Assembly (NCBI RefSeq): GCF_007000325.2
Contig: NZ_CP117268.1
Coordinates: 1,426,001 to 1,490,000, forward strand
Length of the DNA stretch: 64,000 nt
Reading direction: 5' to 3'
Source: Rhizobium rhododendri
GTDB lineage: Bacteria; Pseudomonadota; Alphaproteobacteria; Rhizobiales; Rhizobiaceae
Below are positions 8,130 to 19,467 of the stretch, piece after piece. Each line of letters begins with the position of its first letter. Position 1 is the first letter of the stretch. Position numbers and translations under genes: made by a program. A model generated the notes under the pieces. It made no database searches. It saw nothing but the letters and a program-made list of their open reading frames with translations, and was not told the origin of the DNA.

Positions 8130-9206
8130 ATGCTGGAATTGCGAAATGTGGCCAAGATGGCGGGCAGTGAATATCATATTCACCCCTCCAGCCTTGTCCT
8201 TCAGGGAGGAACACTGAACGTCCTGCTGGGTCCGACCTTGTCCGGCAAGACGTCTCTGATGCGGCTGATGGCCGGGCTGGACAAGCCAACCTCGGGAACG
8301 GTTCACTTCGATGGCGTCGATGTTACCGGCCTGCCGGTGCAGAAGCGCTCGGTCGCCATGGTCTATCAGCAGTTCATCAATTATCCGGCGATGACGGTAT
8401 ACGAGAATATCGCGTCGCCGATGCGGATTGCCGGCAAGGATAAGCAGACGGTGGACCGCGAAGTGCGCAAGGCCGCCGAGCTCATGAAGCTGACGCCCTA
8501 TCTCGACCGCCTGCCGCTCAACCTCTCCGGTGGCCAGCAGCAGCGCACGGCGCTGGCGCGTGCCATCGTCAAGAACGCCCGCCTCGTGCTGCTCGACGAG
8601 CCACTCGCCAATCTCGACTACAAACTGCGCGAGGAATTGCGCGAGGAACTGCCTCGCCTGTTTGCCGCCTCGGGATCGATCTTCGTTTATGCCACGACCG
8701 AACCGTCCGAGGCCCTGCTGCTTGGCGGCAACACCGCGTCGCTCAGCGAAGGGCGCATAAGCCAGTTCGGTCCAACCATCGACGTCTATCGCAACCCTGC
8801 CGACCTCGTCACCGCCCGGACCTTCGCCGATCCGCCACTGAATACGATCGCACTGGTGCGCGCCGGTAATGCGCTGCAGCGCGACGGAGAAACGATCCTG
8901 CAGCTGCCGGACCACCTCGCCGGCGTGCCGGAAGGTCCATGCGTCATAGCCTTCCAGCCTCACCATCTGTCTGTCGCGAGGCGGCATGAAACTTCGGCAG
9001 CCCTCAAGGCGCGGGTGATCATCTCCGAAATCGCCGGCTCCGAAAGCTTTATCCACGTGGAGGCGGCAGGCTCGCGCTGGGTGATGCTGGAACATGGCAT
9101 CCACGATATCGATCCCGACACCATCGTCGACCTGTTCGTCGATACCCGCCACCTGATGGCCTTCGATACCGCGGGGCACTCGATTGCCCGCGCGGCGAAC
9201 GGATAG
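8130..9206 (+). CDS. glpS: Glycerol ABC transporter ATPase GlpS (lacks the switch histidine)
   Basis: Nucleotide-binding subunit of the rhizobial glycerol importer, 358 residues, of the MalK/UgpC type with a C-terminal TOBE-like region. Walker A is GPTLSGKT (34-41), the Q-loop is VYQQ (78-81), the signature LSGGQ (132-136) is canonical, and Walker B is LVLLDE (152-157). The H-loop reads VYATTEPSEA where MalK has VYVTHDQxEA, so Thr190 replaces the switch histidine. The partner GlpT has the opposite defect. It starts 58 bp after glpD, with GGGGA four bases before the ATG, and is followed by glpT after 10 bases. The glp assignment rests on gene order and the family. Confidence 0.88.
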   Translation: MLELRNVAKMAGSEYHIHPSSLVLQGGTLNVLLGPTLSGKTSLMRLMAGLDKPTSGTVHFDGVDVTGLPVQKRSVAMVYQQFINYPAMTVYENIASPMRIAGKDKQTVDREVRKAAELMKLTPYLDRLPLNLSGGQQQRTALARAIVKNARLVLLDEPLANLDYKLREELREELPRLFAASGSIFVYATTEPSEALLLGGNTASLSEGRISQFGPTIDVYRNPADLVTARTFADPPLNTIALVRAGNALQRDGETILQLPDHLAGVPEGPCVIAFQPHHLSVARRHETSAALKARVIISEIAGSESFIHVEAAGSRWVMLEHGIHDIDPDTIVDLFVDTRHLMAFDTAGHSIARAANG

Positions 9207-9216
9207 GAGACCGGAA

Positions 9217-10289
9217 ATGGCACGCATCACGCTCGATCACATCCGCCATGCCTATGCGCCGAACCCGGCGACAGACAAGGATTATGCGCTGCGCGAAGTC
9301 CACCACGAGTGGCGGGACGGTGGCGCCTATGCGCTGCTGGGACCCTCCGGCTGCGGCAAGACGACCTTGCTCAACATCATTTCGGGCCTTCTGCGCCCGT
9401 CCCATGGCCGCATCCTGTTCGACGGCAGGGACGTCACCGATCTGCCGACGCAGGAGCGCAACATTGCCCAGGTTTTCCAGTTTCCGGTCGTCTACGACAC
9501 CATGACGGTCTACGACAACCTGGCATTTCCGCTGCGCAACAGGGGCGTGGCTGAAGCCGACGTCGATCTTCGGGTCCGCGAGACGCTCGACATGATCGAT
9601 CTATCGAGCTGGGCGAACCGCAAGGCCAGCGGCCTCACCGCCGACCAGAAGCAGAAGATTTCGCTCGGACGTGGCCTTGTGCGCAACGATGTCAGCGCGA
9701 TCCTGTTCGACGAGCCGCTGACTGTCATCGACCCGCACATGAAATGGCAGCTCCGCTCGCAACTGAAACTGCTGCACAAGCAGTTCGGCTACACCATGGT
9801 CTATGTGACCCACGACCAGACGGAGGCGCTCACCTTCGCAGACAAGGTCGTGGTCATGTACGACGGACAGATCGTTCAGATCGGTACGCCGGCCGAGCTG
9901 TTCGAGCGACCAAGTCACACCTTCGTCGGCTATTTCATCGGCTCGCCCGGCATGAACGTCATGGCGGCGCGCGTCGAAGGCAGCTTAGTGCATGTCGGCG
10001 ACCAGACCCTGGCGCTCGGCTATGCGCCGGACACCGGAAAGGCGGCCAAGACCGAGCTTGGCATTCGCCCCGAATTCATCCGCATCGACCGCGACGGCAT
10101 GCCGGTGACGATCAGCAAGGTCGAGGATATCGGCCGTCAGAAAATCGTCCGCGCCGAGTTTGCGGGCCAGCCAATTGCCATCATCGTTCCCGAAGACGGC
10201 GAGATCCCATCGGAGCCACGGATCACCTTTGATCCCACCGCCATCAGTATCTACGCCGATTCCTGGCGTGTCGGCCGGGAGGATCGGGC

Positions 10290-10293
<4 letters not shown>
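9217..10293 (+). CDS. glpT: Glycerol ABC transporter ATPase GlpT (degenerate ABC signature)
   Basis: Second, non-identical nucleotide-binding subunit, 358 residues, UgpC/MalK-like. Walker A GPSGCGKT (42-49), Walker B ILFDEP (162-167) and the switch region VYVTHDQTEA (His199) are intact, but the signature is LTADQ (140-144) in place of LSGGQ. The C-terminal regulatory TOBE domain begins near residue 240. The ATG at 9217 is chosen because AGGAG sits at the right distance (9206-9210) and it gives MARITLDHIRHAY; an in-frame ATG at 9184 would overlap glpS. This GlpT is an ATPase, not the E. coli glycerol-phosphate antiporter of the same name. The next gene overlaps by 4 bases. Confidence 0.88.
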
Positions 10294-11156
<863 letters not shown>

Positions 11157-11157
11157 T

Positions 11158-12008
<851 letters not shown>

Positions 12009-12012
<4 letters not shown>

Positions 12013-12302
12013 TCATGAATCTCGATTTCAGCTGGATGGCATGGACGCCGCCGACGATCATTTTCTTCGTGGTGATACTCGTCCTGCTGCTGGGCATGGG
12101 GCTTTGGGAATATGTCTCGCCGGGCGGAAATCCGCGCGTCGGCATTCTTCATTTCGAAACCACCCGCGGCGACCGGTTCTTCGTGTCGCTGCTCGGTTCC
12201 GCATTCATTCATCTCGCATGGCTGGGTCTTGTCGGACCCAACCTGTGGTGGGCTCTTGCTCTCTCCGTTGCCTACGCCGTCGGCGTATTCCGCTTCGTCT
12301 GA
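12009..12302 (+). CDS. glpU: Small membrane protein GlpU (DUF2160-like)
   Basis: A 97-residue protein with two strongly hydrophobic stretches near the N-terminus (about 11-35) and C-terminus (about 60-97), joined by a polar linker containing WEYVSPGGNPRVGILHFET. It matches the small DUF2160 protein found between the permease and binding-protein genes of rhizobial glycerol operons. Its biochemical role is not known; position and membrane character suggest an accessory subunit of the permease complex. The start overlaps the glpQ stop (ATGA); a second ATG at 12015 is possible. It is short but maintained in a tightly packed operon, so I treat it as real. Confidence 0.82.
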
Positions 12303-12377
12303 GGCAAGTCGATACGGGTCGCCGATATCCGGCGCTCCGGGACTGACACAACTGCAATCGCAATTCGGGAGGATATC

Positions 12378-14102
12378 ATGCGAACGCATCTACTGACGAC
12401 AACGGCAGCCTTGTTGCTGGCCGTAACTGGGACTGCCTATGCGGGAATGGAGGAGGCAAAGACCTTTCTCGGCAAGGAAATCGGCGACATGTCGACGCTG
12501 TCGCCGGCAGAGCAGGAAAAGGAAATGCAGTGGTTCATCGACGCCGCCAAGCCCTTCAAAGGCATGGAAATTAAGGTCGTCTCGGAATCCCTGACCACCC
12601 ACCAGTATGAATCGCAGGTGCTGGCACCGGCCTTTACCGCCATCACCGGCATCAAGGTCACCCACGACGTCATCCAGGAAGGCGACGTCGTCGAGAAGAT
12701 CCAGACGCAGATGCAGACCGGCCAGAACCTTTATGACGGCTGGGTAAACGACTCCGACCTGATCGGCACCCACTGGCGCTACCAGCAGGTCCGCAACCTG
12801 ACCGACTGGATGGCCGGCGAAGGAAAGGACGTGACCAATCCCGGTCTCGACCTCAAGGACTTCATCGGTACATCCTTCACCACCGCTCCTGACAAGAAGC
12901 TCTACCAGCTTCCCGACCAGCAGTTCGCCAACCTCTATTGGTTCCGCTACGATTGGTTCAACGATCCGAAGAACAAGGCCGATTTCAAGGCCAAGTACGG
13001 CTACGAGCTCGGGGTGCCCGTCAACTGGTCTGCCTATGAGGATATTGCCGAATTCTTCACCGGCCGCGATGTCGGTGGCAAGAAGGTCTTCGGCCATATG
13101 GACTACGGCAAGAAGGACCCGTCGCTCGGCTGGCGCTTCACCGACGCGTGGCTTTCCATGGCCGGCAACGGCGACAAGGGATTGCCGAACGGCCTTCCCG
13201 TCGACGAGTGGGGCATCAAGGTCGACGAGAAGTCCCGTCCGGTCGGCTCCTGCGTCGCGCGCGGTGGCGACACCAATGGTCCTGCCGCCGTCTACTCGAT
13301 CCAGAAATATCTCGACTGGATCAAGGCCTATGCCCCGCAGGAATCGCAAGGCATGACCTTCTCCGAATCCGGACCCGTGCCGGCACAGGGCAATATCGCC
13401 CAGCAGATCTTCTGGTACACGGCGTTCACAGCCGACATGGTCAAACCCGGCCTGCCGGTCATGAACGACGACGGCACGCCGAAATGGCGCATGGCTCCAA
13501 GCCCGCATGGCGTCTACTGGAAGAACGGCATGAAGCTCGGCTACCAGGACGTCGGATCTTGGACGCTGATGAAATCGACACCGACCGACCGCGCCAAGGC
13601 TGCCTGGCTCTACGCGCAGTTCGTCACTTCGAAGACGGTCGACGTCAAGAAAAGCCATGTCGGCCTGACCTTCATCCGCGAGTCGACCATCCGCGACAAG
13701 AGCTTCACCGAGCGCGCTCCCAAGCTTGGCGGCCTGATCGAGTTCTATCGCTCGCCGGCCCGCGTGCAATGGTCGCCAACAGGCACCAACGTTCCGGACT
13801 ATCCGAAACTTGCCCAGCTCTGGTGGCAGGCAGTCGGCGATGCCGCATCCGGTGCCAAGACGGCCCAGGCAGCGATGGATTCGCTTTGCGAAGCCCAGGA
13901 AAAGGTCATGGAGCGCATCGAGCGGTCCAAGGTCCAGGGCGATATTGGCCCCAAACTCGCCGAAGAGCATGATCTGGCCTACTGGAACAAGGATGCCGTC
14001 TCCAAGGGCAACCTTGCGCCTCAGCTGAAGATTGCCGAGGAGAAGGAAAAGCCGCAGACCGTCAACTACGACGAACTGGTGAAGAGCTGGCAGTCCAAGT
14101 AG
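12378..14102 (+). CDS. glpV: Glycerol ABC transporter substrate-binding protein GlpV
   Basis: Periplasmic binding protein of 574 residues, unusually large but normal for this family. A Sec signal peptide (about residues 1-22, cleavage near TAYA) is followed by a solute-binding fold with IKVVSESLTTHQYESQVLAP and ITGIKVTHDVIQEGDVVEKI, the usual start of extracellular solute-binding proteins of the MalE class. The C-terminal half is long and polar and ends in a charged tail. GGGAGGAT lies just before the ATG. As the only binding protein in the operon it should capture glycerol for GlpPQST. A GC-rich hairpin follows 42 bp after the stop, before glpK. Confidence 0.9.
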   Translation: MRTHLLTTTAALLLAVTGTAYAGMEEAKTFLGKEIGDMSTLSPAEQEKEMQWFIDAAKPFKGMEIKVVSESLTTHQYESQVLAPAFTAITGIKVTHDVIQEGDVVEKIQTQMQTGQNLYDGWVNDSDLIGTHWRYQQVRNLTDWMAGEGKDVTNPGLDLKDFIGTSFTTAPDKKLYQLPDQQFANLYWFRYDWFNDPKNKADFKAKYGYELGVPVNWSAYEDIAEFFTGRDVGGKKVFGHMDYGKKDPSLGWRFTDAWLSMAGNGDKGLPNGLPVDEWGIKVDEKSRPVGSCVARGGDTNGPAAVYSIQKYLDWIKAYAPQESQGMTFSESGPVPAQGNIAQQIFWYTAFTADMVKPGLPVMNDDGTPKWRMAPSPHGVYWKNGMKLGYQDVGSWTLMKSTPTDRAKAAWLYAQFVTSKTVDVKKSHVGLTFIRESTIRDKSFTERAPKLGGLIEFYRSPARVQWSPTGTNVPDYPKLAQLWWQAVGDAASGAKTAQAAMDSLCEAQEKVMERIERSKVQGDIGPKLAEEHDLAYWNKDAVSKGNLAPQLKIAEEKEKPQTVNYDELVKSWQSK

Positions 14103-14144
14103 CCGGATCTACAGGCTCGGGCCCGATGGCCTGAGCCACCCCTT

Positions 14145-14170
14145 GGCCGCCGGTTCACCCGGCGGCCTTT
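14145..14170 (+). terminator. GC-rich hairpin between glpV and glpK (attenuator or partial terminator)
   Basis: A perfect 9-bp stem GGCCGCCGG (14145-14153) / CCGGCGGCC (14159-14167) with a 5-base loop, followed by only TTT. The short T-run suggests partial termination or protection of the upstream mRNA 3' end more than full termination. It would let glpV mRNA accumulate above glpK. Confidence 0.55.
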
Positions 14171-14242
14171 GCCGCAAAACCATCCCACAAACAGCCTGCC
14201 GACCGGCGGGATCGCAGCTTACTGCCTTATCGGAGCGCATGA

Positions 14243-15736
14243 ATGAGTAGCTATGTTCTCGCAATCGACCAGGGAACGACATCGTCTCGGGCTATCGTTT
14301 TCGATGGAGAGATGAAAATGGTCGCCTCGGCGCAGCGGGAAATTACCCAGTCTTATCCGCAGCCGCGCTGGGTCGAACACGATCCGCAGGAGATCTGGCA
14401 AACCGTGGTCGACGTTGTTCGCGAGGCTTTGGAGAAGGCGAAGCTTGGAGCCGCCGACATCGCCGCCATCGGTATCACCAACCAGCGCGAGACGACGGTC
14501 GTCTGGGACCGCGACACGGGTGCACCACTGCACCCGGCCATTGTCTGGCAGGACCGTCGCACGGCCGAGATCTGCGAAAGCCTCAGGGCGGACGGGTACG
14601 AGAAGTTGTTTTCCGCCAAGACCGGACTTCTGCTCGATCCCTATTTTTCCGGCACGAAGTTGCGCTGGCTGCTCGAGAATGTCGATGGGTTAAGAGACAA
14701 GGCGGAGGCCGGCTCTGTCTGCTTCGGCACCATCGATACATGGCTGATCTATAAACTGACCGGCGGCAAGAGGCATTTGACCGATGCGACCAACGCATGC
14801 CGGACGTTGCTTTACAATATTACCGATAATCGTTGGGACGAAGAACTTCTCGCCATCCTGGGGATACCCCCTTCTCTGCTGCCGGACGTCAGGGATTGCG
14901 CCGACGATTTCGGTGAAACGACGCCAGATCTGTTCGGCGCAGCGATCCCGATCCTTGGCGTTGCCGGCGACCAGCAGGCGGCGACCATCGGCAACGCGTG
15001 TTTTGTACCGGGCATGATGAAATCGACCTATGGCACCGGCTGTTTCGCGCTGTTGAATACAGGCGTGGAAAGGGTCAATTCGTCCCACCGCATGCTGACG
15101 ACGATCGCCTATCGTCTCGACGGCGTGACCACCTATGCCCTTGAAGGCTCGATCTTCATCGCCGGCGCTGCCGTGCAGTGGTTGAGGGACGGGTTGGGGA
15201 TCATCGGCAAGGCATCCGAGGCTGGCGAGCTTGCCGATGCTGCCGATGAAGAGCAGCAAGTCTACATCGTGCCGGCCTTCACCGGTCTTGGCGCGCCCTA
15301 CTGGGATGCCGAGGCGCGCGGCGCGATCTTCGGCCTTACACGCAACAGCGGCCCCGCCGAAATCGCCCGCGCCGTGCTGGAAGCGGTTGCCTACCAGACG
15401 ATGGACCTGCTTTTCGCGATGAAACGCGACTGGGGCAGCCACGATGTCGAGACAGTGCTGCGCGTCGATGGGGGCATGGCAGCCTCCGACTGGACGATGC
15501 AGCGCCTTGCCGACATCATTTCGACGTCAGTCGACCGCGCCGCCATACTGGAAACAACCGCACTCGGTGCCGCCTGGCTTGCCGGCCACGGGGCCAAGGT
15601 CTGGCCAGACCAGAAGGAGTTCGCCGAACGCTGGAATTGCGACCGGCGTTTCGAGCCATCGATGAGCGAAAGCAATCGCCAGGCAAAGATCGCCGGCTGG
15701 CGCGATGCGGTGTCACGCACGCTAACGGGTGGGTAG
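14243..15736 (+). CDS. glpK: Glycerol kinase
   Basis: FGGY-family carbohydrate kinase of 497 residues, the standard length for GlpK. The N-terminal phosphate-binding motif is [27 protein letters not shown] and [17 protein letters not shown] are glycerol kinase hallmarks; [11 protein letters not shown] and [18 protein letters not shown] form the C-terminal ATPase domain. It phosphorylates imported glycerol to the GlpD substrate and GlpR effector. CGGAG lies 8 bases before the ATG. It sits 140 bp after glpV, beyond a hairpin, so it may be read through from the glp operon or have its own start. No plus-strand terminator is obvious after it. Confidence 0.95.
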   Translation: MSSYVLAIDQGTTSSRAIVFDGEMKMVASAQREITQSYPQPRWVEHDPQEIWQTVVDVVREALEKAKLGAADIAAIGITNQRETTVVWDRDTGAPLHPAIVWQDRRTAEICESLRADGYEKLFSAKTGLLLDPYFSGTKLRWLLENVDGLRDKAEAGSVCFGTIDTWLIYKLTGGKRHLTDATNACRTLLYNITDNRWDEELLAILGIPPSLLPDVRDCADDFGETTPDLFGAAIPILGVAGDQQAATIGNACFVPGMMKSTYGTGCFALLNTGVERVNSSHRMLTTIAYRLDGVTTYALEGSIFIAGAAVQWLRDGLGIIGKASEAGELADAADEEQQVYIVPAFTGLGAPYWDAEARGAIFGLTRNSGPAEIARAVLEAVAYQTMDLLFAMKRDWGSHDVETVLRVDGGMAASDWTMQRLADIISTSVDRAAILETTALGAAWLAGHGAKVWPDQKEFAERWNCDRRFEPSMSESNRQAKIAGWRDAVSRTLTGG

Positions 15737-15772
15737 ACTTCACATAGAGCCCAGTCTCAGTGCGGTACGCCC

Positions 15773-15803
15773 AAAAAAATACACCGGCCGCGACGGGCCG
15801 GTG
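15773..15803 (-). terminator. Rho-independent terminator of the host-attachment-like gene
   Basis: Read on the minus strand, an 8-bp stem CACCGGCC / GGCCGGTG (15796-15803 with 15782-15789, 6-base loop) is followed after TA by seven T (plus-strand A run at 15773-15779). It lies 26 bp after the stop of the gene at 15830-16234. The plus-strand side has no T-run, so it acts on the minus strand only. Confidence 0.85.
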
Positions 15804-15829
15804 CAACTCAAACATTCGTTTTGCTCCAG

Positions 15830-16234
15830 TTAAGCTGCAGCCAAGGCCTTTTCGATGTCCTGCATCGAATGACCCGTAAGGTCCTTGGCGAGTTCGCCGA
15901 TCAGCACGTCGGATACCGTCTTGTGGTAGCCCTTGCGCAGTTCGCCGAGCGTACGAGGCGCTGCAATCACGACGAGGTTCTTGATCTTGCCCGCCAGCAC
16001 CTTTCTGTTGAGAAGATCGGCGACACCGGCTCCAAAACCGTCTTCGTCCTGCTGGCTGTCGTCGGGGTTGGCAGAGCTGCTCGAGTGGCGGCTGCCGGAG
16101 CCTATCTTAGAGCTGTCGACGGCCTCGTCAGGCATTGCCTTCAGCTTGACGTTGGCCGCGTCGCCTTCATTCTGGAAGAGGTTGAGCTTTTCGCCGTCGG
16201 CGACGGCAATGACGGTGTGCTGAGGAATTTGCAT
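15830..16234 (-). CDS. Host attachment family protein
   Basis: A 134-residue cytoplasmic-looking protein. It opens with IPQHTVIAVADGEKLNLFQN, has a central acidic, Ser- and Asp-rich linker, and ends with AGKIKNLVVIAAPRTLGELR and a C-terminal segment rich in Leu and Ala. This arrangement fits the 'host attachment protein' family of alphaproteobacteria, named from an Agrobacterium locus and structurally like an eRF1/pelota-type fold; the molecular role is unknown. The ATG at 16234 is chosen because it gives the conserved start; an in-frame ATG at 16261 would add nine unrelated residues. It is monocistronic with its own terminator. Confidence 0.72.
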   Translation of the reverse strand: MQIPQHTVIAVADGEKLNLFQNEGDAANVKLKAMPDEAVDSSKIGSGSRHSSSSANPDDSQQDEDGFGAGVADLLNRKVLAGKIKNLVVIAAPRTLGELRKGYHKTVSDVLIGELAKDLTGHSMQDIEKALAAA

Positions 16235-16396
16235 ATCTGATTTCCATTCACAAAGTGGCATTTCGCCGGTTTGGCCGACTGATATCAGCCGCTCTAATAA
16301 CCCCTCGAGCGCTTATCTGTTCCGCCCGGGCGTGGCTTCGGATGGTGCTTGTCTCGGTGTTTTCAATGCGCCGGACTGTCGGCGCCGGCCCGCAGC

Positions 16397-17146
16397 TCAG
16401 GTCTTCCGGCCAAATGCCATCATGACCAGCATTGCCAGCCATGTGAGCACGAAGCTGATCATCGAAAGGGCGGCGGCCTGGGTCGGCGAGCTTTTGCCGA
16501 CCTCATTGATCGCCACCGGAAAGGTTGGAAACAGCAGTATGTTGGCGACCGTGAATTCTCCGATGACGACTGTGAATGTCAGCAGCGCACAGTTGACGAT
16601 TGCCGCGCCTATGCCGGGAACCACGACCAGCCGGATCGTCGTCAGCCCGCCGGCCCCAAGGCTTTCCGCAGCTTCCTTCAAGGTCCGGATATCGAGCGCC
16701 GCAAGGCCGACATCGAGCGCACGGAATGCGAAAGGCAACGCCAGGAAGAAGTAGGGAATGACAAGATAGAACGGCGAGCCGATTAGCCACATCGGCCCCG
16801 TAACCAGCATCGAAAGACCGCCGACAAGAGCAATGGCCGGCACCACGAAGGGTAGGATCGCCACGAACTCTATAACCCCGCGCATGCGCGGCATGTAGAG
16901 ATGTGCGGCGATGACTGCGGGTGCAAGGATGATGTAGATCGCTGCTATCGTTGCCACCCCCAGTTCCAGCGACAGGATCAACGGTTGCAGCAGGGCCTTG
17001 TGGCTGAAGACGGCGGCATAGGCGGATACACCATAGGCGGTGCCGCCTTCCCAAAGGCTGAAGATCGCAGTCATCGCCAACGGCAGCACGAAATATGTCG
17101 CCGCGAGAACGAGGATAAGCCGACGCAGCATCTTACCGGCGCTCAT
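16397..17146 (-). CDS. ABC transporter permease (PotC/AfuB-like second subunit)
   Basis: Inner membrane permease of 249 residues with about six hydrophobic segments. The coupling loop is LDIRTLKEAAESLGAGGLTT, followed by IRLVVVPGIGAAIVN, as in PotC-like permeases for iron(III), spermidine or small organic anions. It is the last gene of a three-gene minus operon and follows the other permease after one base. The operon has no ATPase gene here. Its stop is followed leftward by 162 bp without a gene. Confidence 0.82.
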   Translation of the reverse strand: MSAGKMLRRLILVLAATYFVLPLAMTAIFSLWEGGTAYGVSAYAAVFSHKALLQPLILSLELGVATIAAIYIILAPAVIAAHLYMPRMRGVIEFVAILPFVVPAIALVGGLSMLVTGPMWLIGSPFYLVIPYFFLALPFAFRALDVGLAALDIRTLKEAAESLGAGGLTTIRLVVVPGIGAAIVNCALLTFTVVIGEFTVANILLFPTFPVAINEVGKSSPTQAAALSMISFVLTWLAMLVMMAFGRKT

Positions 17147-17147
17147 C

Positions 17148-18053
17148 TCACATTCCCCGGCGCCGGGCGCGGCGCATCAGCAGGTTACTCGTCGCAACGA
17201 CGACCGCCATCGTCACGATCATGGCGACGGAGAGCGCCGCTCCGGTCTGGGGCGAATTCATGACATCGCCGGACAGCACATTACCGATTTCCGTGGTCAG
17301 CAGCACGAGATTGCCGGAGGTCAGAGCATAGGCGGTGGCATAGCCGGAGAAGGCTGATCCAAACAGCAGGATAAATGCCGATATCAGCGACGGGGCGAGG
17401 ATTGGCAGGACGACCAGGCGCCCATATTGCCAAGGCGTTGCGCCAAGGCTTTCTGCCGCCTCCGCCCATTCGCGGCGAAGGGCTTGCAAGGCCGGCATGA
17501 TGATGATGATCATAAGAGGGATCTGGAAATAGGCATAGACGATCGTCAATCCGGTCAACGAGAACAGGCTAAAGCCGGCGGCATAGATATCGATGCCTAA
17601 GACCTTCAGCGCCCGGGTGAGAAGGCCGAACATGCCAAGGCTGGAAATGAATGCGAAGGCGAGCGGGACGCCGGCGAAGTTTGCCGCAACTGCGCTGAAA
17701 CTCGAGGCGATGGCACCGAGCGCCGGGTGGGCATCGCGATGAATGACGGTCGCCGCAATGGCGCCGCCACAAGTGACGCCAACCGCTGCTGACGCAACGG
17801 AGAGCACAATCGAATTATAGGTGGCGAGACGAAATGTCTCGCCACCCAAAGCAACGATGTATTCCAGCGTGAAGCCGGTGCGGGTGCTGACTGACTGGAC
17901 GACAAGCATGAGCGTGGGCGCCACCATGAATGCCAGTGAGAACAGCAGGAATGGTGCCACCAGCAGGACCGGTAGGCCCCACTGCCTGAGCATCGCACCG
18001 ACGCCGTGCCCGGAGCGTGACCGTCTCTTGGCGGGGTCAAAGGGCTGCACCAT
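17148..18053 (-). CDS. ABC transporter permease (PotB/AfuB-like first subunit)
   Basis: Inner membrane permease of 301 residues. A basic N-terminal tail (about 25 residues) precedes the first helix LPVLLVAPFLLFSLAFMVAP. The coupling loop is REWAEAAESLGATPWQYGRL, with VVLPILAPSLISAFI after it. The C-terminus ends in a run of arginines, consistent with the positive-inside rule. It lies 7 bp after the binding-protein gene and directly before the second permease, so the two should form a heterodimer. Confidence 0.82.
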   Translation of the reverse strand: MVQPFDPAKRRSRSGHGVGAMLRQWGLPVLLVAPFLLFSLAFMVAPTLMLVVQSVSTRTGFTLEYIVALGGETFRLATYNSIVLSVASAAVGVTCGGAIAATVIHRDAHPALGAIASSFSAVAANFAGVPLAFAFISSLGMFGLLTRALKVLGIDIYAAGFSLFSLTGLTIVYAYFQIPLMIIIIMPALQALRREWAEAAESLGATPWQYGRLVVLPILAPSLISAFILLFGSAFSGYATAYALTSGNLVLLTTEIGNVLSGDVMNSPQTGAALSVAMIVTMAVVVATSNLLMRRARRRGM

Positions 18054-18060
18054 GCCTGGC

Positions 18061-19173
18061 TTAATTGGTCTTCACGGTCTTGGGCCACATGTCGGCGACA
18101 ACCTTCTTTGCGGCATCGATCTGCGCCTGGCTCGCAAAACGCACGCTCTTGTAGGCTTCCGGAGATGGCAGCTTGGCCAGCAGCGCGGCGGGCAGCACTC
18201 CGGCGTCGAGCATCTTGGCAAAGCGGATCGGATGGGCGTAGCCCGCAAGAAAGCCCAGTTGGCCTTCATCGCTGTACAGATATTCCTGCCACAGTTTGGC
18301 GGCGTTCGGGTGCGGCGCATAGGCGCTGATCGCCTCGCAATAATAGTTGCCGAACGGCGCGCCATCATTGGGAACGACGACTTCGAAATCGACCTTGCCG
18401 GCTTCGTCGTCGCGAATCGTCAGGTTGAGGTAGTCCCAGCGCAGCGCGATCGGCGTCTGGCCGCTCATCATGGTGCCCTTGTCGCTCTGTATCGGATTGT
18501 AGTTGCCGGCAGCGGCAAGCTTGCCAAAAAACTCCACGCCGGGCGCGATATCGTCGAAGCTGCCACCGTTGGCAAGAGCCGCCGCCATCACGGCCGCGAA
18601 GGAATCGCCAGCCCGGACGGGGCTGCCGCCCATGGACACCATGCCCTTGTATTCCGGCTTCAGGAGGTCAGCCCAGCTACGCGGCACGGTCTTGACGACG
18701 CTCTTGTTCACGGCAAAGGAGATGATGCCGTAGTAGCAGCCCTGCCAGAGGCCATCGGGGTTTTTAACCTCCGAGGGAATATCGTTCCAGGTGGCGACCT
18801 TGTAGGGCTGCAGCAGATTGTCGGTGACGGCTTGCAGCGCGAAGGACGGCGCCAGATCGAGCGTGTCCGGCCCGCGATCCTGGCCTTTCAGGCTGCGAAC
18901 GGCCTGCAGTTCCTCGGCCGACGAACCCTCCGGGTTGGCGGCATTCACCTCGATCCCGTAGAGCTTTGAGAAGTCGGTCATCATCTTGCCGAAGACCCAG
19001 TTCGGCGACAGGGCTACGACGTTCAGCGCGCCTTCTTTCTTGGCGGCAGCAACGAGGCCGTCCGGCATGGTCGCAGCTTCGGCACGCAGCGGGCCGAGGT
19101 TGAGCAGCGATGCGCCGAGCGCCGCCGAGCCCGCCCGCAATAAAGTCCTGCGATTGATGTGAAACGAATTCAT
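18061..19173 (-). CDS. Periplasmic substrate-binding protein (FbpA/PotD-like)
   Basis: Binding protein of 370 residues with a Tat-type leader (NRRTLLRAGSAALGASLL, ending about residue 34). The mature protein contains LVAAAKKEGALNVVALSPNW and FSKLYGIEVNAANPEGSSAE, a start shared by the group of iron(III), thiamine and phosphonate-type binding proteins related to FbpA. SWADLLKPEYKGMVSMG and YLYSDEGQLGFLAGYAHPIR are also typical of that group. The start at 19173 has AAGGA seven bases upstream. The ligand is unknown; the neighbouring phosphoesterase hints at a phosphorylated organic compound, which is inference. The operon runs into two permeases. Confidence 0.82.
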   Translation of the reverse strand: MNSFHINRRTLLRAGSAALGASLLNLGPLRAEAATMPDGLVAAAKKEGALNVVALSPNWVFGKMMTDFSKLYGIEVNAANPEGSSAEELQAVRSLKGQDRGPDTLDLAPSFALQAVTDNLLQPYKVATWNDIPSEVKNPDGLWQGCYYGIISFAVNKSVVKTVPRSWADLLKPEYKGMVSMGGSPVRAGDSFAAVMAAALANGGSFDDIAPGVEFFGKLAAAGNYNPIQSDKGTMMSGQTPIALRWDYLNLTIRDDEAGKVDFEVVVPNDGAPFGNYYCEAISAYAPHPNAAKLWQEYLYSDEGQLGFLAGYAHPIRFAKMLDAGVLPAALLAKLPSPEAYKSVRFASQAQIDAAKKVVADMWPKTVKTN

Positions 19174-19467
19174 CGAAAAATCCTTCGGGTTGCGTATCGC
19201 CTGATGGCCGTTTGGATAGCCGTCGAAAGCTTGTGGCGATTTGCCAATAGGCATCGTCAGTGACAGGCAATTGACAGATTTAAGAAGTTTCAAAAGCGTG
19301 ACGGGCGATATCGCGCCTTGGTATCCGATTGAAATATATTCGCTTTCTGCGTGCGCCTTCTGGCGGGCAGCTGTCACCGGACTGTCGCGTCGATCCGTTA
19401 CGGGAATGCGGCCCTTGCGTCGGAGGGCCGACAAACCGCGCCCCCGGACAGAACCAGAGAGGCCATC

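Noticed and set aside
12390..13970. Long minus-strand open frame opposite glpV (526 codons)
   Set aside because: It lies entirely antisense to a well-supported gene, has no recognisable domain and has the composition of a GC-rich shadow frame.
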